From NCBI GenBank assembly GCA_013824055.1, contig PNNE01000133.1, positions 1 through 16,463 on the forward strand: a stretch of 16,463 bases of DNA, written 5' to 3'. The DNA comes from Rhodobacter sp. Lineage in GTDB: Bacteria > Pseudomonadota > Alphaproteobacteria > Rhodobacterales > Rhodobacteraceae. The stretch's first letter is position 1. Each line of letters opens with the position of its first letter. This document shows positions 13,743 to 16,463 of this stretch, one piece after another. Position numbers and translations under genes: made by a program. The notes under the pieces are model-generated. The model ran no database searches, was not told the DNA's origin, and saw only the letters and a list, made by a program, of their open reading frames with translations.

Positions 13743-14989
13743 CCTGTGGCGTCCTTCAGGTGCATGTCGAGACGGGTCCGGGCAAGAAGCGCGATGGCGG
13801 TCAGCTTCAATACGCAAGGCAGCCCTGCGTAGATCAATGTGAGCGTTTCAAGCGTGCTTTCGGCGTTCGCCTGTCCGGGTTCGAAGCCTGCGGCCTGCAG
13901 CGCGGGCAGGATCGTCAGGGCCGCCAGCGCCAGCGAAAGCTTCGACACGAAGGACCACAGGCCGAAGGCTGCGGCCTCGGGCGTGCCGGTCTGTGCCAGG
14001 CGCTGGGCGAAGATCGCGGGCAGCAGGGTGAGGTCGGCGCCAAGCGCGGCCCCCGAGGCGGCGCAGATCAGGGCGAAGGGGATCAGGTCTCCGGCCCCCA
14101 GAGTGAGGGTCCAGAGGAAGCTGGCGATGGCGAGGGTCATGGCGGCGAGGAGGACGCGGCGCGGACCGTGACGGCGGGCGAGCAGGCTCCAGAGCGGGGT
14201 GGAGGCGGCGGCGGCGAGGAAGAAGAGCAGGAGGAGCGGGCCCTCCCAGCCGGGAAGGGCAAGGCGGCTTTCGACGAAGAACAGGAAGAGCGTCGAGGTG
14301 ACGGCGACCGGAGAGGCATTGAGCAGCGCGATGAGGAGGAGGCGTCGGGACAAGGGGTCGGCGAGGACCGGGCGGAAGAGGTGCAGCGGGTTCGGCATGG
14401 GCCCGGTCGGGGTGCCCTGCCACTCGCGCTGCATGGCAAGGGTGGCGATCAGGGCGGCGGCGGCGAAGATCAGCGCGAAGGCGGTGAAGGGCTGTGCGGT
14501 CAGGGGCGCCAGCGCGACGGGCGCGGTGGCGGCCAGGCAGACACCGAGCAGCGAGCCGCTCTCACGCCAGCCGGCAAGGCGGATGTGGCCCTGGGTGCCA
14601 AGGGTTGCGGCCTTGGTCACACCCTCGGCGTAAAAGCAGATGGTGAGGTAGGAGAAGGTCGAGAAGAGGACAGTCAGCGTGAGGGCAAACCACAGGAGCG
14701 GTGCGACCGGGGGTGTCACGGCGAAGAGGCCCCAGAGGGCGGCGGCCATCAGGGTGCTGGCGACGGCGATGGTCAGGCGGCGGCGCGGCCGCGTCGCTTC
14801 GGCCAGCCAGCCAAGCAGCGGGTCCTGGACGACGTCGATCAGCCGCAGCGCGGCGAGGGTCAGGCCGAGGCTTGCCAGCGAAATGCCGTAGCTGTCGACG
14901 AAGAACTTGGGCGCGTGGATGTAGATCGGCAGTCCTGCCATTGCGATGAGGGCCGCGAAAAGCGACCAGGCCGGCAGGCGGGCGGTCAT
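13739..14989 (-). CDS. MFS transporter, GPH cation symporter-like
   Basis: Integral inner-membrane transporter of 416 residues with about 12 helices, of the MFS_2/GPH (glycoside-pentoside-hexuronide:cation symporter) type. Seen: helix 1 (LFAALIAMAGLPIYIHAPKFFVD), the GPH-like segment LRLIDVVQDPLLGWLAEATRPRRR between helices 2 and 3, and a second-half counterpart LLARRHGPRRVLLAAMTLAIASF. Some members of this group act on lipids (MelB/MFSD2A relatives) rather than sugars, which would fit a membrane-lipid cluster; that is inference. ATG 14989 is chosen because membrane sequence starts there, with no clear ribosome site. It follows DUF1365 after a 199-base repeat-rich gap and overlaps the DUF3833 gene (ATGA). 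Confidence 0.87.
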   Translation of the reverse strand: MTARLPAWSLFAALIAMAGLPIYIHAPKFFVDSYGISLASLGLTLAALRLIDVVQDPLLGWLAEATRPRRRLTIAVASTLMAAALWGLFAVTPPVAPLLWFALTLTVLFSTFSYLTICFYAEGVTKAATLGTQGHIRLAGWRESGSLLGVCLAATAPVALAPLTAQPFTAFALIFAAAALIATLAMQREWQGTPTGPMPNPLHLFRPVLADPLSRRLLLIALLNASPVAVTSTLFLFFVESRLALPGWEGPLLLLFFLAAAASTPLWSLLARRHGPRRVLLAAMTLAIASFLWTLTLGAGDLIPFALICAASGAALGADLTLLPAIFAQRLAQTGTPEAAAFGLWSFVSKLSLALAALTILPALQAAGFEPGQANAESTLETLTLIYAGLPCVLKLTAIALLARTRLDMHLKDATG

Positions 14990-15005
14990 CGGCGGTTGTC
15001 GAATT

Positions 15006-15168
15006 GAGCGCCTTGCGGCGCGTGCCTTTTGTCTCGCGCGTCTGCGTGAAGGACGCAGACACACTCGCGCGCCTTCGGCGAGGATATTTGGGCCAGCATG
15101 AAAGCAGGGGTGGGTCGGGGTGGAGGCGGCGGAGTCTCCGGCGGGGATATTGGTGCAAAGATGAAAGG
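15006..15168 (+). repeat. Repeat-rich gap with two direct GGATATT-core elements and hairpins
   Basis: Two direct copies related to the ydcT-ydcU element lie at 15068-15108 (CGCCTTCGGCGAGGATATTT, then GGGCCAGCATGAAAG) and 15132-15168 (TCTCCGGCGGGGATATTGG, then TGCAAAGATGAAAGG). Before them are two stems: GCGCC-TTGC-GGCGC (15008-15021, with slack at the loop) and GTCTGCGT-GAAGG-ACGCAGAC (15040-15060, perfect 8 bp). Together they fill the gap between the DUF1365 and MFS genes. No promoter for the MFS gene was recognised. Confidence 0.7.
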
Positions 15169-15188
15169 CGGGCGCGAAAGCGGCCGGG

Positions 15189-15953
15189 TCATCGCGAGAT
15201 GTCTTCGGTGGGTGGAGTGGGGCGGCTGTGGAACTTGACCTTCTTCAGCCAGAGTTTCAGCGCCTGCCAGTGGATCAGCGCCAGCACGCGGCGCGAGCCG
15301 AAGGGGCGGCGGATGGCGGCGGCCAGGATGCCGCGGTTGGTCAGGGGCTGGCGCGGGCCGATCAGGTTGGTGAAGAGGCCGCCGCCGGGTGTGGTGTAGT
15401 CGATCCAGATGCCGATCCGGTCGGGGCGGATGTCGAAGCGGAAGGTGTAGGTCCCGGCAACAGGCTGGAAGGGCGAGACGTGGAAGATCTTCTGCGCGAC
15501 GATCGTGTCCTCGCGGGTGATGGGCGCGCGGTCCTCGCGGTGGCAGAGGTAGGAGTGGCGGTCGCCGTAGGTGTTTGTCACCTCGGCGATCACCGCGCGC
15601 AGGTGGCCGAGGTGATCGTAGGCGAGCCAGAACGAGACCGGGTTGAAGACGTGGCCCAGCAGGCGCGGCTGGGCCAGGAGGAGGAGGCGGTCGGCGGCAA
15701 GGTTGTGCCGGGTCAGCACCTCGCGCGCCCAGGCGGCTCCGCTGCCCTGGCCGGGGGTGCCGCCGTGGTCGGCGTCGTGGACCGACATCAGGTTGCGGGC
15801 GTTGCGCGAGAAGAGCGTGGGGCCCCTGGCCTTGGCGGGGTCCAGAAGCAGGTAGTCGACGGAATAGCGGAAGGCGTTCTTCACGGCGCCCTTGCGACCG
15901 TGGAAGGTTTCCGCCGGGATCCGCTGGACACCCGTATGCCGGTTTGCGGTCAT
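15189..15953 (-). CDS. DUF1365 family protein
   Basis: A 254-residue protein of the DUF1365 family. Typical blocks: FRYSVDYLLLDP near the N-terminus, then LLLLAQPRLLGHVFNPVSFWLAYD, VTNTYGDRHSYLC, KIFHVSPFQPVAGTYTFRF and NRGILAAAIRRPF. The many conserved His, Asn and Tyr residues suggest an enzyme. In R. sphaeroides a neighbour of the FAD oxidoreductase is needed to make furan fatty acids from methylated dienoic chains (UfaO, uses O2); from memory this gene is the likely counterpart, so the symbol is left blank. ATG 15951-15953 overlaps the stop of the upstream oxidoreductase (ATGA), implying co-translation. No membrane segment is seen. Confidence 0.85.
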   Translation of the reverse strand: MTANRHTGVQRIPAETFHGRKGAVKNAFRYSVDYLLLDPAKARGPTLFSRNARNLMSVHDADHGGTPGQGSGAAWAREVLTRHNLAADRLLLLAQPRLLGHVFNPVSFWLAYDHLGHLRAVIAEVTNTYGDRHSYLCHREDRAPITREDTIVAQKIFHVSPFQPVAGTYTFRFDIRPDRIGIWIDYTTPGGGLFTNLIGPRQPLTNRGILAAAIRRPFGSRRVLALIHWQALKLWLKKVKFHSRPTPPTEDISR

Positions 15954-16463
15954 GCGACCAGCCGGAATGCGTGCCGTTCGGCCATCGCCTGCACCACGTC
16001 CACGGCCGAGGCGAAGCCGTCCTCGTGGAAGCCGTTCTTCATCCAGGCGCCGCAGAACCAGGTGTTGCGGCTGCCGTTCATCGCGCGGATGCGGTCTTGC
16101 GCGGCGAAGGCGGCGACGTCGAAGACCGGGTGGTGGAAGGTGGTCACGTCGTGGATCAGCGCGTCCTTGATCGGGCGGCTGGTGTTCAGCGTCACGAACA
16201 GCGGGTCGTCCTGCGGGATCGGCTGCAGCGAGTTCATCCAGTAGGTCAGGTCGATGCGGTCGCCGGGGCCGGCCTTGGGCTCGACATAGGACCACGAGGA
16301 CCAGACCTTGCGCGACTTCGGCATCAGCGCGGCGTCGGCGTGCAGCACCGCCTCGTTCGGCTGGTAGCGGATCGCGGCCAGCGCGCCGGTCTCCTCGGGC
16401 GTGCCGTCGGCCAGCAGCTTCAGCGTGATGTCGGAGTGGGTGGCGAAGATCACGTCGTCGAAC
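15950..16463 (-). CDS. FAD/NAD(P)-dependent amine-oxidase-like oxidoreductase (COG2907), C-terminal part
   Basis: Only the last ~170 residues are present; the N-terminal Rossmann/FAD part lies beyond the window end. The visible sequence starts FDDVIFATHSDITLKLL, a form shared by flavin amine oxidases and phytoene-desaturase-like enzymes. It continues ALAAIRYQPNEAVLHADAALMPKSRKVWSSWSY, LTYWMNSLQPI and FCGAWMKNGFHEDGFASAVDVVQAM, the usual FAD-contacting C-terminus of COG2907. In R. sphaeroides this type is RSP1091, named from memory as the fatty acid desaturase UfaD in furan fatty acid synthesis and needed for the full singlet-oxygen response. It is the first visible gene of the minus-strand cluster and overlaps DUF1365. 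The family call is firm; the UfaD role is inferred. Confidence 0.88.
   Translation of the reverse strand, partial: FDDVIFATHSDITLKLLADGTPEETGALAAIRYQPNEAVLHADAALMPKSRKVWSSWSYVEPKAGPGDRIDLTYWMNSLQPIPQDDPLFVTLNTSRPIKDALIHDVTTFHHPVFDVAAFAAQDRIRAMNGSRNTWFCGAWMKNGFHEDGFASAVDVVQAMAERHAFRLVA

Noticed and set aside
13760..15007. 415-codon plus-strand open frame opposite the MFS gene
   Set aside because: It reads as Gly/Glu/Arg-rich filler antisense to membrane helices, with no domain. The minus-strand transporter is convincing.

Overview
The window is GC-rich, densely coded bacterial chromosome. Gene content and small intergenic repeats point to an alphaproteobacterium of the Rhodobacter/Paracoccus type (Rhodobacteraceae): leuS-lptE-holA synteny, a five-gene furan-fatty-acid/singlet-oxygen type cluster, and intergenic repeats with a GGGATATTT core. 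No rRNA, tRNA, CRISPR array, transposase or phage gene was seen.

Layout. (1) 1-1958, plus strand: the 3' end of leuS (with an apparent one-base frameshift), lptE and holA, overlapping one another. (2) 1959-3009: a candidate promoter and a 13-bp tandem repeat lead into a GAF-domain gene coupled to an unrecognised small gene, followed by a second 13-bp-period array. (3) 3010-4022: a D-2-hydroxyacid dehydrogenase whose first codons are one base out of frame. (4) 4023-5186: a decayed C-terminal piece of a YdcZ/DUF606-type DMT transporter on the minus strand, facing an intact LysR regulator. (5) 5350-6588: an orphan GT4-type glycosyltransferase. (6) 6748-12378, plus strand: an ABC importer plus aldehyde dehydrogenase in the same order and with similar gene sizes to E. 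coli ydcS-ydcT-ydcU-ydcV-patD. The likely role is uptake of putrescine or a related amine and oxidation of 4-aminobutanal to GABA. (7) 12421-16463, minus strand: FAD amine-oxidase-like protein (5' end outside the window), DUF1365, GPH/MFS transporter, DUF3833 and SDR. This set resembles the Rhodobacter sphaeroides RSP1087-RSP1091 sigma-E operon, which contains furan fatty acid genes (ufaD/ufaO). Groups 6 and 7 converge on a 30-bp perfect palindrome.

The most unusual material is non-coding. Two related AGGGTGGGCG palindromes lie inside and at the end of the ydc operon. Four copies of a GGGATATTT-core element occur: an inverted pair making a 26-bp-arm hairpin between ydcT and ydcU, and a direct pair splitting the furan-type cluster. 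The ydcT-ydcU gap also holds two competing hairpins, a ribosome binding site in a hairpin loop, and a 70-codon frame that bridges the gap with coupled ends.

Two single-base frameshifts within 3 kb, each explained by one missing base in a G or C run, suggest assembly error at least as strongly as biology. I found no clearly new multi-gene system.
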